A DNA stretch of 37,303 nucleotides from Treponema primitia ZAS-1 (lineage in GTDB: Bacteria; Spirochaetota; Spirochaetia; Treponematales; Breznakiellaceae), in the NCBI RefSeq assembly GCF_000297095.1, contig NZ_AEEA01000028.1, forward strand, positions 1 through 37,303, written 5' to 3'. Below are positions 23,287-32,171 of the stretch, piece after piece. Position 1 is the stretch's first letter, and each line of letters begins with the position of its first letter. A program made the position numbers and the translations under genes. The notes under the pieces were generated by a model. That model did no database searches. It was given only the letters and a program-made list of their open reading frames with translations, and was not told the origin of the DNA.

Positions 23287-24329
23287 CGCTCTCTTTTTAC
23301 AACGGGAAAAAAGTATTTATCACCGGCCATACCGGCTTTAAAGGGACTTGGCTGTGCCGGACCCTGCTAGCGGCCGGGGCGGAGCTAACCGGGTATGCCC
23401 TGGAGCCGCCGACTTCCCCTTCGCTGTATGAACAGACCGGGACCGGGAAGGAAATCCATTCCCGCACCGGGGATGTCCGGGACCGGGAAGCGCTGGTACA
23501 GGCGGTGCAAGAGACAAAACCGGATATCCTTTTTCATCTGGCGGCCCAGCCTTTGGTACGGCTTTCCTACCGCGAGCCGGCGCTGACCTACGAGACCAAT
23601 GTGCTGGGGACGGTGAATGTATTAGAAGCCCTGCGTTTGACGCCGGGTATCAGGTCGTTTGTCAATGTTACTACCGACAAGGTGTATGAAAACAAGGAAT
23701 GGCTTTGGGGCTACCGGGAGAATGAAACGCTTAACGGCTATGACCCCTATTCGAACAGCAAATCCTGCAGCGAGCTCGTAACCGCAAGCTACCGGAACGC
23801 TTTTTTCCTGGCCGCGGATACCCCGGCGGTATCCACCGCTCGGTCGGGGAATGTGATAGGCGGGGGGGATTATGCGGAGGACCGGATCATCCCGGACTGC
23901 ATTCGGGCCGTACAATCGGGAAAGAAGGTCGTCCTGCGAAACCCCCATTCAGTCAGGCCCTACCAGCATGTGCTGGAATGCCTTTCTGGATACCTGCTGC
24001 TTGCGGAAAAGCAGTATACCGACAAAGCCATGGAAGGAGCCTACAACTTTGGCCCGGATGACAATAGCTGTGTGACCACCGGGGAGCTTGCCGCCTTGTT
24101 CTGCGCTGCCTGGGGACAGGGCGCTGCCTGGGAAGTTCAGGGAGACGGCGGGCCCCACGAGGCGAACTTCTTAAAGCTTGACTGTGCAAAGGCAAAGGCC
24201 GTGTTGGGTTGGAAGAGCCGGTGGGATATTAAAACCACGGTAGCGCAGATAACTGCCTTCGCCCAAGCGGGTAATGATGATGAGCGCCGGGTCTGTGTGG
24301 ACCGGCAGATACAGGAATACTTCAAATAA
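23274..24329 (+). CDS. rfbG: CDP-glucose 4,6-dehydratase
   Basis: It converts CDP-glucose to CDP-4-keto-6-deoxyglucose with bound NAD. Characteristic sequences are the Rossmann start GKKVFITGHTGFKGTWL, HLAAQPLVRLSY, VTTDKVYENKEWLWGYREN, the catalytic YSNSK, GNVIGGGDYAEDRIIPD and RPYQHVLECLSGY. I start at ATG 23274 (351 residues), which gives a short leader before GKKVF as in known RfbG proteins; an in-frame GTG at 23244 would add ten residues and overlap rfbF further. It is 12 bases before rfbH. A run of seven G residues at 23862-23868 encodes the conserved GGGD motif and is not a switch. Confidence 0.95.
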   Translation: MDKIALSFYNGKKVFITGHTGFKGTWLCRTLLAAGAELTGYALEPPTSPSLYEQTGTGKEIHSRTGDVRDREALVQAVQETKPDILFHLAAQPLVRLSYREPALTYETNVLGTVNVLEALRLTPGIRSFVNVTTDKVYENKEWLWGYRENETLNGYDPYSNSKSCSELVTASYRNAFFLAADTPAVSTARSGNVIGGGDYAEDRIIPDCIRAVQSGKKVVLRNPHSVRPYQHVLECLSGYLLLAEKQYTDKAMEGAYNFGPDDNSCVTTGELAALFCAAWGQGAAWEVQGDGGPHEANFLKLDCAKAKAVLGWKSRWDIKTTVAQITAFAQAGNDDERRVCVDRQIQEYFK

Positions 24330-24341
24330 AGGTATTTAGCA

Positions 24342-25679
24342 ATGTTTGAATCTATGAATAAAACACAGGCCGCTGTGGCGATACTGGAGCAGGTAAAGGC
24401 TTATTATCAGACTTTTATGCAGCAGCCTCCGTACCAGGTGGGGGACCGGATATCCTACGCCTCCCGGGTATTTGATGAACACGAGATGATGAACCTGGTG
24501 GACAGTGCATTAGAGTTCTGGCTGACTTCGGGACGGTATACCGACCAGTTTGAAAAGCAGCTCGCTGCATACCTCAAGGTCCCCAATTGTTCGCTGGTAA
24601 ACTCGGGGTCATCGGCGAACCTGCTGGCGTTTATGGCGTTGACCTCGCCCCTGTTACAGGAGCGGGCTATACAGCGAGGGGACGAGGTGATAACGGTGGC
24701 GGCGGGATTCCCGACCACGGTAACCCCGATTATTCAGTATGGCGCCATCCCGGTGTTTGTGGACGTAACTATTCCCCAGTACAACATTGATGTATCCCAA
24801 CTTGAACAAGCCCTATCTCCGAAAACGAAAGCGGTGATGTTGGCCCATACTTTGGGGAATCCCTTTGACCTTAACGCGATAAAGGCTTTTTGCGATGCCC
24901 ATAAGCTGTGGCTGGTGGAAGATAACTGTGATGCCCTGGGGTCGGTGTATACGCTTGACGGACAAGACCGGTTTACCGGGACGATCGGGGATATCGGGAC
25001 CTCAAGTTTTTACCCGCCCCATCACATGACCATGGGGGAAGGCGGAGCGGTATATACCGCAAATCCGCTCTTACACAAGATCGTCCGTTCCCTGAGGGAC
25101 TGGGGCCGGGACTGTGTATGCCCCTCGGGTAAAGACAATCTGTGCGGTCACCGGTTTGACAAGCAGTACGGGGAGCTACCCCAGGGCTATGATCACAAGT
25201 ATGTGTACAGCCACTTTGGGTACAACCTGAAAGCTACGGATATGCAGGCGGCTATTGGATGCGCCCAGCTTGAGAAATTTCCGTCATTTGTGACTAAACG
25301 GCAGCATAACTGGCAGCGGCTGCGGGACGGGCTTGCTGATTTGCAGGATAAGCTGATCCTGCCGGAAGCGGCGCCCCACGCAACGCCGAGCTGGTTCGGG
25401 TTTTTGATAAGCTGCAAGGATGGGGTAAACCGGAACAAGCTGGTGCAGCACATTGAAAGCAAGAACATCCAGACCCGGATGCTGTTTGCGGGGAACCTGG
25501 TAAGGCACCCTTGCTTTGACCAGATGCGGCATAGTGGGAACGGCTATCGGGCGGTGGGGTCGCTGGAAGTGACTGACCGGATTATGAACGACACGTTCTG
25601 GATTGGGGTGTACCCGGGAATGACCGACGAGATGATTGATAGGATGATCGATGTGATAAAGGATGAAATAAAAGGATGA
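24342..25679 (+). CDS. rfbH: CDP-4-dehydro-6-deoxyglucose 3-dehydratase (E1)
   Basis: This enzyme removes the C-3 hydroxyl from CDP-4-keto-6-deoxyglucose using PMP and a 2Fe-2S cluster; electrons come from a separate reductase. It is a DegT-family protein of 445 residues. The usual PLP-binding Lys is replaced by His, H227 in SFYPPHHMTMGEGG, the hallmark separating this dehydratase from aminotransferases. Cluster ligands are likely C196 (EDNCDALGS), C258, C260 and C268 (CVC then seven residues then C). The spacing from C196 to C258 is slightly longer than in the Yersinia enzyme because of a small insertion before the active-site strand. Its stop overlaps the next ATG. The reductase partner (ddhD/E3) is not in the window. 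Confidence 0.94.
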   Translation: MFESMNKTQAAVAILEQVKAYYQTFMQQPPYQVGDRISYASRVFDEHEMMNLVDSALEFWLTSGRYTDQFEKQLAAYLKVPNCSLVNSGSSANLLAFMALTSPLLQERAIQRGDEVITVAAGFPTTVTPIIQYGAIPVFVDVTIPQYNIDVSQLEQALSPKTKAVMLAHTLGNPFDLNAIKAFCDAHKLWLVEDNCDALGSVYTLDGQDRFTGTIGDIGTSSFYPPHHMTMGEGGAVYTANPLLHKIVRSLRDWGRDCVCPSGKDNLCGHRFDKQYGELPQGYDHKYVYSHFGYNLKATDMQAAIGCAQLEKFPSFVTKRQHNWQRLRDGLADLQDKLILPEAAPHATPSWFGFLISCKDGVNRNKLVQHIESKNIQTRMLFAGNLVRHPCFDQMRHSGNGYRAVGSLEVTDRIMNDTFWIGVYPGMTDEMIDRMIDVIKDEIKG

Positions 25680-26215
25680 TAGAGAGACAGATTACGCCTA
25701 TTAATGGGCTATACGTTTTATCTAATCCTGTCTTTCATGATAGCCGGGGTAGTTTTAAAAAGGTTTTATCAAAAGAAGTCTTTGATTCATTATCTTTAGA
25801 AAGCAATTTTACAGAATTATATTATTCCATAAATAAAAAAAATGTTATCCGGGGAATGCATTTTCAGTCTCCGCCAATGGATCATGTTAAAATGGTATAT
25901 GTTATTACGGGGATTATCATTGATGTGTGCCTTGATTTAAGACGGACTTCAAAAACATTTGGTAACTATTTCAGTTATCAACTTTCCGGTGCTGATGATA
26001 CATATTTGTATATTCCAAGGGGGATAGCACATGGGTTTGCCTCTCTTGAGGATGACACAATAGTGCATTATGCCCAGACAAGCTGCTATTCCAAAGAGCA
26101 TGACTGCGGTATTAAATACGATTCATTTGGCCTTGATTGGAATATACCGAATCCTATTGTTTCAGATAGGGATAAAGCATTTCCTGATTTTTCTAAATTT
26201 AATACGGTGTTTTAA
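25676..26215 (+). CDS. RmlC-like cupin sugar-nucleotide epimerase, probably acting on a CDP-4-keto-3,6-dideoxyhexose
   Basis: A cupin epimerase of 179 residues, the size of RmlC. The catalytic His is H62 in VIRGMHFQ, and the conserved Asp lies in the KYDSFGLDW region or nearby. IPRGIAHGFASLEDD and VSDRDKAFPDF are family hallmarks. In dTDP-rhamnose synthesis RmlC epimerises C3 and C5. Here the gene overlaps rfbH by four bases and is followed by an SDR reductase. That order matches the ascarylose branch, where AscE epimerises C5 of the CDP-4-keto-3,6-dideoxy sugar and AscF reduces it. A dTDP-rhamnose role is the alternative, as rfbB is also in the window. It is AT-rich, unlike rfbH. Confidence 0.8.
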   Translation: MIERQITPINGLYVLSNPVFHDSRGSFKKVLSKEVFDSLSLESNFTELYYSINKKNVIRGMHFQSPPMDHVKMVYVITGIIIDVCLDLRRTSKTFGNYFSYQLSGADDTYLYIPRGIAHGFASLEDDTIVHYAQTSCYSKEHDCGIKYDSFGLDWNIPNPIVSDRDKAFPDFSKFNTVF

Positions 26216-26217
26216 CC

Positions 26218-27099
26218 ATGAGAATACTAATTACCGGCGCAACGGGATTTATCGGTTCGCACCTTGTTGTATCGCTATTAAATGCCAAGCATACTATTGC
26301 AATATTAAAGAGAAAAAGTTCCGGACTTAAAAGCCTGGAATCTCTTCAGGAAAGAATTAATATTCTTGCAGTGGATACTTATTATGATATAAATACGGGC
26401 ATAAAACAGTTTATGCCCGATATGGTAATTCATTTAGCGGCGTTATATATCAATAAACATAGCCCTGAAAATATAGCCAATTTAATAAATACGAATATTA
26501 CCTTTGGTACTCAAGTTCTAGAAGCAATGATGGAAAATAGGGTAATGCAATTCCTTAACATAGGGACACGGTGGCAGCATATAGGGAATAAACGGTATTG
26601 TCCTGCTAACTTTTATGCTGCTACAAAAGCAGCCTTTAAGGATATGCTGGTTTATTACGAAGTACAGGGAATTAAGCATAAAACGATTGAATTATGTGAT
26701 ACCTTTGGTGCTGGGGATAATCGTAAAAAAATAATGGATATTCTTATATCTGCCTGTCAAAACAATGATGTAGTCGAATTAACTCCAGGGGAACAGATTC
26801 TTGATTTATCCTATGTTGATGATATCTGTGAGTTTATTACGTCAAATATTAGCGCTGCTGGTTTTTTTGACAATAAGACCATCTCGTTATCTGGTACAAC
26901 CATACGGTTGCGAGAATTAGGTATGATGATTGAAAAAGCATTTAAGACATCGGGAAGCTTTAAATGGGGCGCCAAATCGTATAGGGATAACGAAGTAATG
27001 AATCCACCGATATATTATAAAAAAAATCAACTTAATAAAGATTCCCTAGAGAAATATATAAAAAATATGGCTCGGATCCTTGGGTATGGGAAGAAATAG
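26218..27099 (+). CDS. Extended SDR nucleotide-sugar reductase/epimerase, likely final step of a CDP-dideoxyhexose
   Basis: An extended SDR of 293 residues with GATGFIGS (residues 7-14) for NAD(P), VIHLAALYI, and the catalytic YAATK motif in NFYAATKAAF. GDTF-like and LDLSYVDDICEFI segments are typical of sugar-nucleotide enzymes. The layout resembles RfbJ (CDP-abequose synthase) and AscF-type reductases, which reduce the 4-keto group of CDP-4-keto-3,6-dideoxyhexoses. The preceding epimerase favours ascarylose over abequose or paratose. The usual Ser/Thr of the triad appears to fall in IGTRWQHIG. It starts three bases after the epimerase stop. The exact product is inferred from gene order. Confidence 0.78.
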   Translation: MRILITGATGFIGSHLVVSLLNAKHTIAILKRKSSGLKSLESLQERINILAVDTYYDINTGIKQFMPDMVIHLAALYINKHSPENIANLINTNITFGTQVLEAMMENRVMQFLNIGTRWQHIGNKRYCPANFYAATKAAFKDMLVYYEVQGIKHKTIELCDTFGAGDNRKKIMDILISACQNNDVVELTPGEQILDLSYVDDICEFITSNISAAGFFDNKTISLSGTTIRLRELGMMIEKAFKTSGSFKWGAKSYRDNEVMNPPIYYKKNQLNKDSLEKYIKNMARILGYGKK

Positions 27100-27111
27100 G
27101 CGGGATAGATT

Positions 27112-28044
27112 ATGTTGATATCAATAATAATTCCTACTCTAAATAGGTTAAGTTATTTAAAAAAAACAATGTTATCTGTTAGAAATCAAACCAATGATAA
27201 TTATGAGATTATTGTTATTGATAATGCTTCTACTGATGGCACAAGAGAATGGCTGGAATCTCAACCCGATATTTTAATAATTTGTCACAATAATACTATA
27301 CCCATTTATGAAAATTGGAATACGGGTTTTAAACAGGCAAAAGGAGATTTCCTAGTTCTTCTGTCAGATGATGATATATTACACCCTGACTGTATTAATA
27401 TTATTCAATCCGTTCCGGATCCATTGCAATATTCGTTAATTATTGGGAGACATGATATAATTGATGAAAATGATAAAATCACTATAAATCAAAAAGGTTT
27501 CAATAACATTGAAAATGGTGTGCTTCAACCAAAAGAAGGATTATCCCTGTTTTCCGATGGTGTGGCTTTTCGTCTTTGCTCTATTTTTTTCAACCGGACT
27601 AAATTGTTACAATTAAACATTGACCTTGTGGCAAAAAAGTTTAAAATAACTGCTGCTGACAGTGAATTAATTCAATTAATGGCAATATCTTCACCAATTT
27701 ATATTTTAGATTTGAATAGAAGCATTGCAAATTATCGAGTGTGGAAAAATTCAGGAACGAGTGAAACAATTTATTCAAAAGCATGGCATGATGAAATTGA
27801 TATATGGATGGATGATTTTGAAAGTTTTTCCAAGGATATTCTAAGTTTAAAAAAAATTAAAGATGCAATTAGTAAAGTCAAATTATCAAACTTACATTAT
27901 GCAATAATTGTTTATAGAAGTAAAAAAAATAAGACAAGTGGCACACGAATTTATCTTATTAAGCGATTACTTACGATTTTATTTGAGCATTTTTCTTTTA
28001 TGAACTTAATGAAATCTATAAAATATTTACTTTTATTAATATAA
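27112..28044 (+). CDS. Glycosyltransferase family 2
   Basis: A GT2 enzyme of 310 residues with ISIIIPTLNRLSYL, IIVIDNASTDGTREWL and an acidic motif LLSDDDILHPDC near residue 80. Coming just after the CDP-dideoxyhexose genes, it is a plausible transferase for that sugar: abequosyl- and related transferases are of this family and size, but this is position-based. Composition is very AT-rich from here to 36240. The C-terminal 50 residues are basic and hydrophobic. Its stop shares a base with the ATG of the flippase gene, so the two are coupled. Confidence 0.87.
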   Translation: MLISIIIPTLNRLSYLKKTMLSVRNQTNDNYEIIVIDNASTDGTREWLESQPDILIICHNNTIPIYENWNTGFKQAKGDFLVLLSDDDILHPDCINIIQSVPDPLQYSLIIGRHDIIDENDKITINQKGFNNIENGVLQPKEGLSLFSDGVAFRLCSIFFNRTKLLQLNIDLVAKKFKITAADSELIQLMAISSPIYILDLNRSIANYRVWKNSGTSETIYSKAWHDEIDIWMDDFESFSKDILSLKKIKDAISKVKLSNLHYAIIVYRSKKNKTSGTRIYLIKRLLTILFEHFSFMNLMKSIKYLLLLI

Positions 28045-29339
28045 TGCCTATGTTTAAAAATTTATCAGAAAAGCAGAATCCATATTTTGGTGTATTAATT
28101 TCATATGTTTCAAAAGGGATATCTTTTGTTCTTTCCTTTATTTCAATACCCTTATTATTAAATAATCTGGAATTATCCCAATATTCACTGTGGATTACCT
28201 TAGTTTCTATAGTTAATTGGATTAATCTTCTTGATTTGGGAGTTGGGAATGGTTTAAAGAATACAATCGCAAAATATAATCACCTACGGGACAAAAAAGA
28301 ATGTGCTTATTATATCACTGGCACATTTCAGTTTTTTTCCTTGATATCTGGGTTTTTAGTAATTTTAACATTAATTTTTTCAAAATATATTCCCGTTATA
28401 AAAATAAATATTGGATATTCATTTTTATTATACCTGCCGATAATATGTTTTTTTCCATTTACAACTTTTAATGCCGTATTACAGGGTAATCTTAAGAATG
28501 GGTTGCTTTCAATTATTTCTTTGGTTCGGGCATTATGGATTTTTTTTGCTGTTTTATTATTCAAATACACAAGCAGTGATAAAATAATTATTTGCGCAAT
28601 ATGTTACAATATTTTTAATATTTTATATTTTATATTTATATTATTTTCAATAAAGAAAATCTATTTATTTTCATTAAGTCAAATATTTAATTTTAAACTA
28701 TTTGTTTTTGGTTTAAAAATAGTAAGGATCGGTCTAGAATATTTTATTTTACAAGTAACTTCATTAATACAATTTAGTATGGGAAATTATATTATTTATA
28801 ATTTATTTAATAATCAGGTGGCATCATTTGATCTATTAAATAATAAAATATATGCAAATTTAGCAATTTTTTTTAATGCGGGTATTGCAGTATTTTGGCC
28901 TCAGTTTACATCAGCAATGGCATCGCATGATGCAGAAAAACTGATAAAATATCGCAGCCAACTTTTAATAATGCTTATAGTGTATATTTTTGGTTTAGGC
29001 ATTTCGATTCCTATTATCACCCCTTTTGTAGGGTGGTGGACACAAGGCAAAATACTTGTAAACATTAAAGACATTATCCCCTTTGTTCTTTTTAATATAG
29101 TATTGTCAATCAATTATTATGAGGCCGTAATTTTAAACGCAGCTGAAAAAATAAATATTCAGATACTGTTTAGTTTAATGACATCAATATTATTTATTAC
29201 CCTTGTTTCTTTCTCAAAGTATTTTTTGATAAAGTCTTATATTATTATTCCAATAATAAATACTTTGATATTAATTCCCAGTTTTTTCATTTATAAGATA
29301 CATGCGGATAGAATTGTAAATTCATTTCGTAGTGAATGA
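28044..29339 (+). CDS. Wzx-type polysaccharide flippase (MOP superfamily)
   Basis: A very hydrophobic protein of 431 residues with about twelve membrane-spanning segments, typical of Wzx/RfbX flippases that move the undecaprenyl-linked repeat unit to the outer face of the inner membrane. N-terminal KGISFVLSFISIPLLLNNL and LWITLVSIVNWINLLDLGVGNGLKN are strongly characteristic of the family, as is the central FFNAGIAVFWPQFTSAMASHD region. ATGs at 28044 and 28050 are both possible starts; the first overlaps the previous stop. Together with the polymerase-like gene at 32213 it indicates a Wzx/Wzy-dependent assembly route. Confidence 0.9.
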   Translation: MPMFKNLSEKQNPYFGVLISYVSKGISFVLSFISIPLLLNNLELSQYSLWITLVSIVNWINLLDLGVGNGLKNTIAKYNHLRDKKECAYYITGTFQFFSLISGFLVILTLIFSKYIPVIKINIGYSFLLYLPIICFFPFTTFNAVLQGNLKNGLLSIISLVRALWIFFAVLLFKYTSSDKIIICAICYNIFNILYFIFILFSIKKIYLFSLSQIFNFKLFVFGLKIVRIGLEYFILQVTSLIQFSMGNYIIYNLFNNQVASFDLLNNKIYANLAIFFNAGIAVFWPQFTSAMASHDAEKLIKYRSQLLIMLIVYIFGLGISIPIITPFVGWWTQGKILVNIKDIIPFVLFNIVLSINYYEAVILNAAEKINIQILFSLMTSILFITLVSFSKYFLIKSYIIIPIINTLILIPSFFIYKIHADRIVNSFRSE

Positions 29340-29371
29340 TTAGAATTAAAATATTGATATATGAGTAAGCC

Positions 29372-30049
29372 GTGAAAATTAAATTACATGCTATAAAAAA
29401 TAGAATATTCCATTTGATTCCCTTGAGAAGGATTGATTCAACCGTCCATTTTACCGGTAAAAAGTATATTTCCATTGGGAGAAATACCCTTATAAGTCAA
29501 AACACTTGGTTAAATGTAAATCAGCGTTACAAAGAGAAGCATATTGTAATTGGGGATTATTGTTTTATTGGAAGGAATAATTTTTTTACATCAGGAGAAC
29601 TGATACAATTTGATGATTATGTTATAACCAGTGTGAATTGTTGTTTTATTGGTGCTTCTCATGATTATAGTAATCCCCTAATACCTTATTATTTTGCACA
29701 AACAACCAATGCAAAAACTATAGAAGTAGGGTTTAATGTTTTTATAGGTGCCAATACAACAGTAATTGGAAATGTAATGATAGAATATGGTTCTGTAATT
29801 GGAGCTAACACCTTAATAAAAGACGGAGAATACCCGCCATTTTCATTACTCGTAGGTAATCCTGGGAAAGTGGTAAAACGATATTCGTTTAAAGATAAAG
29901 TATGGAAGAAAATTGATAATTGGAATCATGATGATGAAATGTCAATAGTGAAGATAAAAGAATATAAAAAAAGTATTTTGGAACAAAAATTTGAGAGAGG
30001 ATTGCCATTGAAAGCGATAGGGAAATCAAATGGTAATCTTTTTAAATAG
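29372..30049 (+). CDS. Hexapeptide-repeat (left-handed beta-helix) acyltransferase
   Basis: A protein of 225 residues built mainly of hexapeptide repeats, seen as ISIGRNTLIS, IVIGDYCFIGRNN, VFIGANTTVIGN, VMIEYGSVIGANTLI and the closing LLVGNPGKVVKRY. Such enzymes (CatB/WbbJ/LacA-like) acylate a sugar hydroxyl or amino group using acyl-CoA or sometimes acyl-ACP. The likely catalytic His is in GASHDYS. The start is GTG at 29372, placing MKIKL before the first coil; the ribosome-binding site is weak. The C-terminal tail after residue 180 is basic and outside the helix. It sits between the flippase and a sugar epimerase. An acetyl donor is the default assumption. Confidence 0.85.
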   Translation: MKIKLHAIKNRIFHLIPLRRIDSTVHFTGKKYISIGRNTLISQNTWLNVNQRYKEKHIVIGDYCFIGRNNFFTSGELIQFDDYVITSVNCCFIGASHDYSNPLIPYYFAQTTNAKTIEVGFNVFIGANTTVIGNVMIEYGSVIGANTLIKDGEYPPFSLLVGNPGKVVKRYSFKDKVWKKIDNWNHDDEMSIVKIKEYKKSILEQKFERGLPLKAIGKSNGNLFK

Positions 30050-30060
30050 GCAGTGATTAT

Positions 30061-30963
30061 ATGAAAGTAATAATAATTGGTTCCAGTGGTTTCATAGGAA
30101 GTAATTTGGAAATATACTTATCTGAAAAAGCATATGAGGTATATTCATGTGATATTATAGAGAAAAAATGTAATGCAAAGTTTACGTTATTAGATAAAAT
30201 TAATCCTGATTATAAATCACTGTTCATGAAGAATAAATTTGATATTTGTATTAATTGTAGTGGGGCAGCAAGTGTTCCATACTCATTTGAAAATACGATT
30301 TATGATTTTGAATTAAATTCTTTTAATGTTGTCAAAATATTAGATTCAATAAAAGTTTATAACCCTGAGTGCAAATTTATTAATCTTTCAAGCGCTGCTG
30401 TTTATGGGAACCCAATGGTGTTGCCTGTCTCTGAATCGAATGAACTATTACCAATTTCTCCTTATGGATACCATAAAGTTATAGCTGAGAAAATATTGTA
30501 TGAATATTATAAGCTGTGGAACATAAGGACCTGTTCAGTGAGAATATTTTCAGCTTATGGGAATGGATTAAAGAAACAATTGCTATTTGATATTTCAAAA
30601 AAGATTCTTCTGGAAAAGGAAATACATTTATATGGCACCGGAGAAGAATCAAGAGATTTCATACACATAGATGATATATGTCAAGCTATTGATTGTATAA
30701 TTAAAGGGGATAGTTTTCAATCAACACAAGTTAATATAGCTAATGGGAAACAAATCACCGTTAATGAACTTGTTGAAATATTTAATAAAAACTGGGTGCA
30801 TAATAAAAATGTTATTTTTGACGGTATTGAGAGAATAGGCGACCCGAATAAATGGATAGCTGATATTACAATACTAAGATCTTATGGATATAGACAAAGT
30901 ATAAGTATAGAAGATGGTATTAAAAGGTATATCAATTGGATAAAAAACGAAAAATTGGAATAA
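30061..30963 (+). CDS. NAD-dependent sugar-nucleotide epimerase/dehydratase (extended SDR)
   Basis: An extended SDR of 300 residues with GSSGFIGSN (residues 7-15), NCSGAASVPYSFEN, a catalytic Ser in INLSSAAVYGNP and the YGYHK motif in SPYGYHKVIAEK. The C-terminal GTGEESRDFIHIDDI is the standard substrate-binding stretch of GalE/WcaG-like enzymes. It likely epimerises or reduces a nucleotide-bound hexose; the closest functional class (UDP-hexose 4-epimerase versus 4-keto reductase) is not clear by eye. The protein is not the GDP-fucose synthase expected next to gmd, as it lacks an obvious match to that family. The last 28 bases overlap the next gene. Confidence 0.8.
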   Translation: MKVIIIGSSGFIGSNLEIYLSEKAYEVYSCDIIEKKCNAKFTLLDKINPDYKSLFMKNKFDICINCSGAASVPYSFENTIYDFELNSFNVVKILDSIKVYNPECKFINLSSAAVYGNPMVLPVSESNELLPISPYGYHKVIAEKILYEYYKLWNIRTCSVRIFSAYGNGLKKQLLFDISKKILLEKEIHLYGTGEESRDFIHIDDICQAIDCIIKGDSFQSTQVNIANGKQITVNELVEIFNKNWVHNKNVIFDGIERIGDPNKWIADITILRSYGYRQSISIEDGIKRYINWIKNEKLE

Positions 30964-32063
30964 TATATAGTAATGATGATAATTGGATTGGCGGAAAATA
31001 TTATCTTGACAGTGTAATATCTATATTAAGTAATAGTAATCTATTTGATGTATTTATTCTTAGTAATAAGCGAAAAGTAGATAAATTAAAATTTATAAAA
31101 TATGAAAATAATATTTTTGATATATTTTTCGAAAAGATAAGTTGGAAATTTAATATTTTAACAAAAATATATTTTAATATTTTTAGAAACAATATGTATT
31201 CCAAGTTACAGCATCTTGATGTTATTTTTCCTGCTGAAAGTAATTATTTATTTAATAAATTAGCTGATTCAAAAAAAATATTTTGGATTCCAGATTTTCA
31301 AGAAAATTATTACCCGTCTTTCTTTTTGAAAAAAGAAATTACCTCTCGTATAATAATGCAAGTAAATACAGTTTATTCAAAATCAAAACTAATATTATCG
31401 AGTAACGCTGTTTATAATGATCTGGTAAGGATTTATCCACATTATACTTGTGATATAGAGATAGTACCTTTCGTTTCATCTATATTTTTAAAGAAAGAAG
31501 ATATATTACCTTACGAGCAAATAAAGAATAAATATAATATTCAATCTACTTATTTCATTTGTTCTAATCAATTTTGGATTCATAAGAATCATATTGTTGT
31601 TATCAAAGCGGTTAGTCTCTTAAAAAAAGAGAATATTAAGGTAATTGTTTATTTTACGGGAAAAGAATATGATCATCGAGATTCCGATTATTCTATGAAA
31701 TTGAAAAATTTAGTAGCGGAATTAAATTTGAGCGAAAATGTCTTTTTTTTGGGGTTCATACCACGTAATGAGCAATTAACATTAATGCGCTATTCACAAG
31801 CGATTATCCAACCTTCTTTATATGAAGGATGGAACACTTCAATTGAAGATGCGAAGTATTTAAGTAAAGAAATAATACTCTCAGATATTGAAGTTCATAA
31901 GGAGCAATTGAATGACCGAGGATATTATTTTGACCCTAATAATGCATTTGCTTTATCAGTCATATTAAAGAATTTCCTTATTAAGGAAAATTTGTCTGTT
32001 GATTATTCATATAAAAATGCATATTTCGAGTTTACTAGAAAAATTGTAGATATTTTTTCTTAA
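30936..32063 (+). CDS. Glycosyltransferase family 4 / GT-B fold
   Basis: A GT-B transferase of 375 residues. The N-terminus has GIIYSNDDNWIGGKYYL, an acceptor-domain glycine loop. The C-terminal domain has SNQFWIHKNHIVVIKAV and VFFLGFIPRNEQLTLM, then QPSLYEGWNTSIEDAKYL with the EX7E pair typical of GT4. The start is TTG inside the end of the epimerase gene (28-base overlap); the first in-frame ATG would delete the glycine loop. Composition is among the most AT-rich in the window. Donor unknown. The stop codon is the first part of a perfect inverted repeat (32061-32079). Confidence 0.83.
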   Translation: MDKKRKIGIIYSNDDNWIGGKYYLDSVISILSNSNLFDVFILSNKRKVDKLKFIKYENNIFDIFFEKISWKFNILTKIYFNIFRNNMYSKLQHLDVIFPAESNYLFNKLADSKKIFWIPDFQENYYPSFFLKKEITSRIIMQVNTVYSKSKLILSSNAVYNDLVRIYPHYTCDIEIVPFVSSIFLKKEDILPYEQIKNKYNIQSTYFICSNQFWIHKNHIVVIKAVSLLKKENIKVIVYFTGKEYDHRDSDYSMKLKNLVAELNLSENVFFLGFIPRNEQLTLMRYSQAIIQPSLYEGWNTSIEDAKYLSKEIILSDIEVHKEQLNDRGYYFDPNNAFALSVILKNFLIKENLSVDYSYKNAYFEFTRKIVDIFS

Positions 32064-32079
32064 TCTTATGTTAAGATTA
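32061..32079 (+). repeat. Perfect 8-bp inverted repeat after the GT4 stop
   Basis: TAATCTTA and TAAGATTA are exact reverse complements with a three-base loop, TGT. The stem begins at the stop codon of the preceding gene. It contains only two G-C pairs and no T-run follows on the + strand, so it is a poor terminator; it may be a weak pause, an RNA-stabilising element, a binding site, or chance. Confidence 0.5.
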
Positions 32080-32141
32080 TGGGAGTAATTAATATTCATT
32101 AGTAACATTTGAAATAAATTTTAAAACACATAATGGTAAAT

Positions 32142-32171
32142 TTGATATTTATACAGATTGTTTTATATAAT
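32142..32171 (+). promoter_or_regulatory. Candidate sigma-70-type promoter before the polymerase gene
   Basis: TTGATA at 32142-32147 and TATAAT at 32166-32171 are separated by 18 bases and lie 41 bases before the ATG of the polymerase-like gene. They fall in the longest gap of the window, 149 bases between 32063 and 32213. The match is good, but in such AT-rich DNA it can arise by chance. If real, it would start a separate transcript for the polymerase and the genes after it. Confidence 0.35.

Noticed and set aside
23862..23868. Run of seven G residues in rfbG as another slippage switch.
   Set aside because: It encodes the conserved GGGD motif of RfbG in frame and is short, so it is explained by protein sequence.
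24342..25679. rfbH as a sugar aminotransferase.
   Set aside because: The PLP-binding Lys is replaced by His and four cluster cysteines are present, which marks the 3-dehydratase.
32061..32079. Inverted repeat as a rho-independent terminator.
   Set aside because: The stem is A-T rich and no T-run follows it on the + strand; on the other strand it is followed by A residues.
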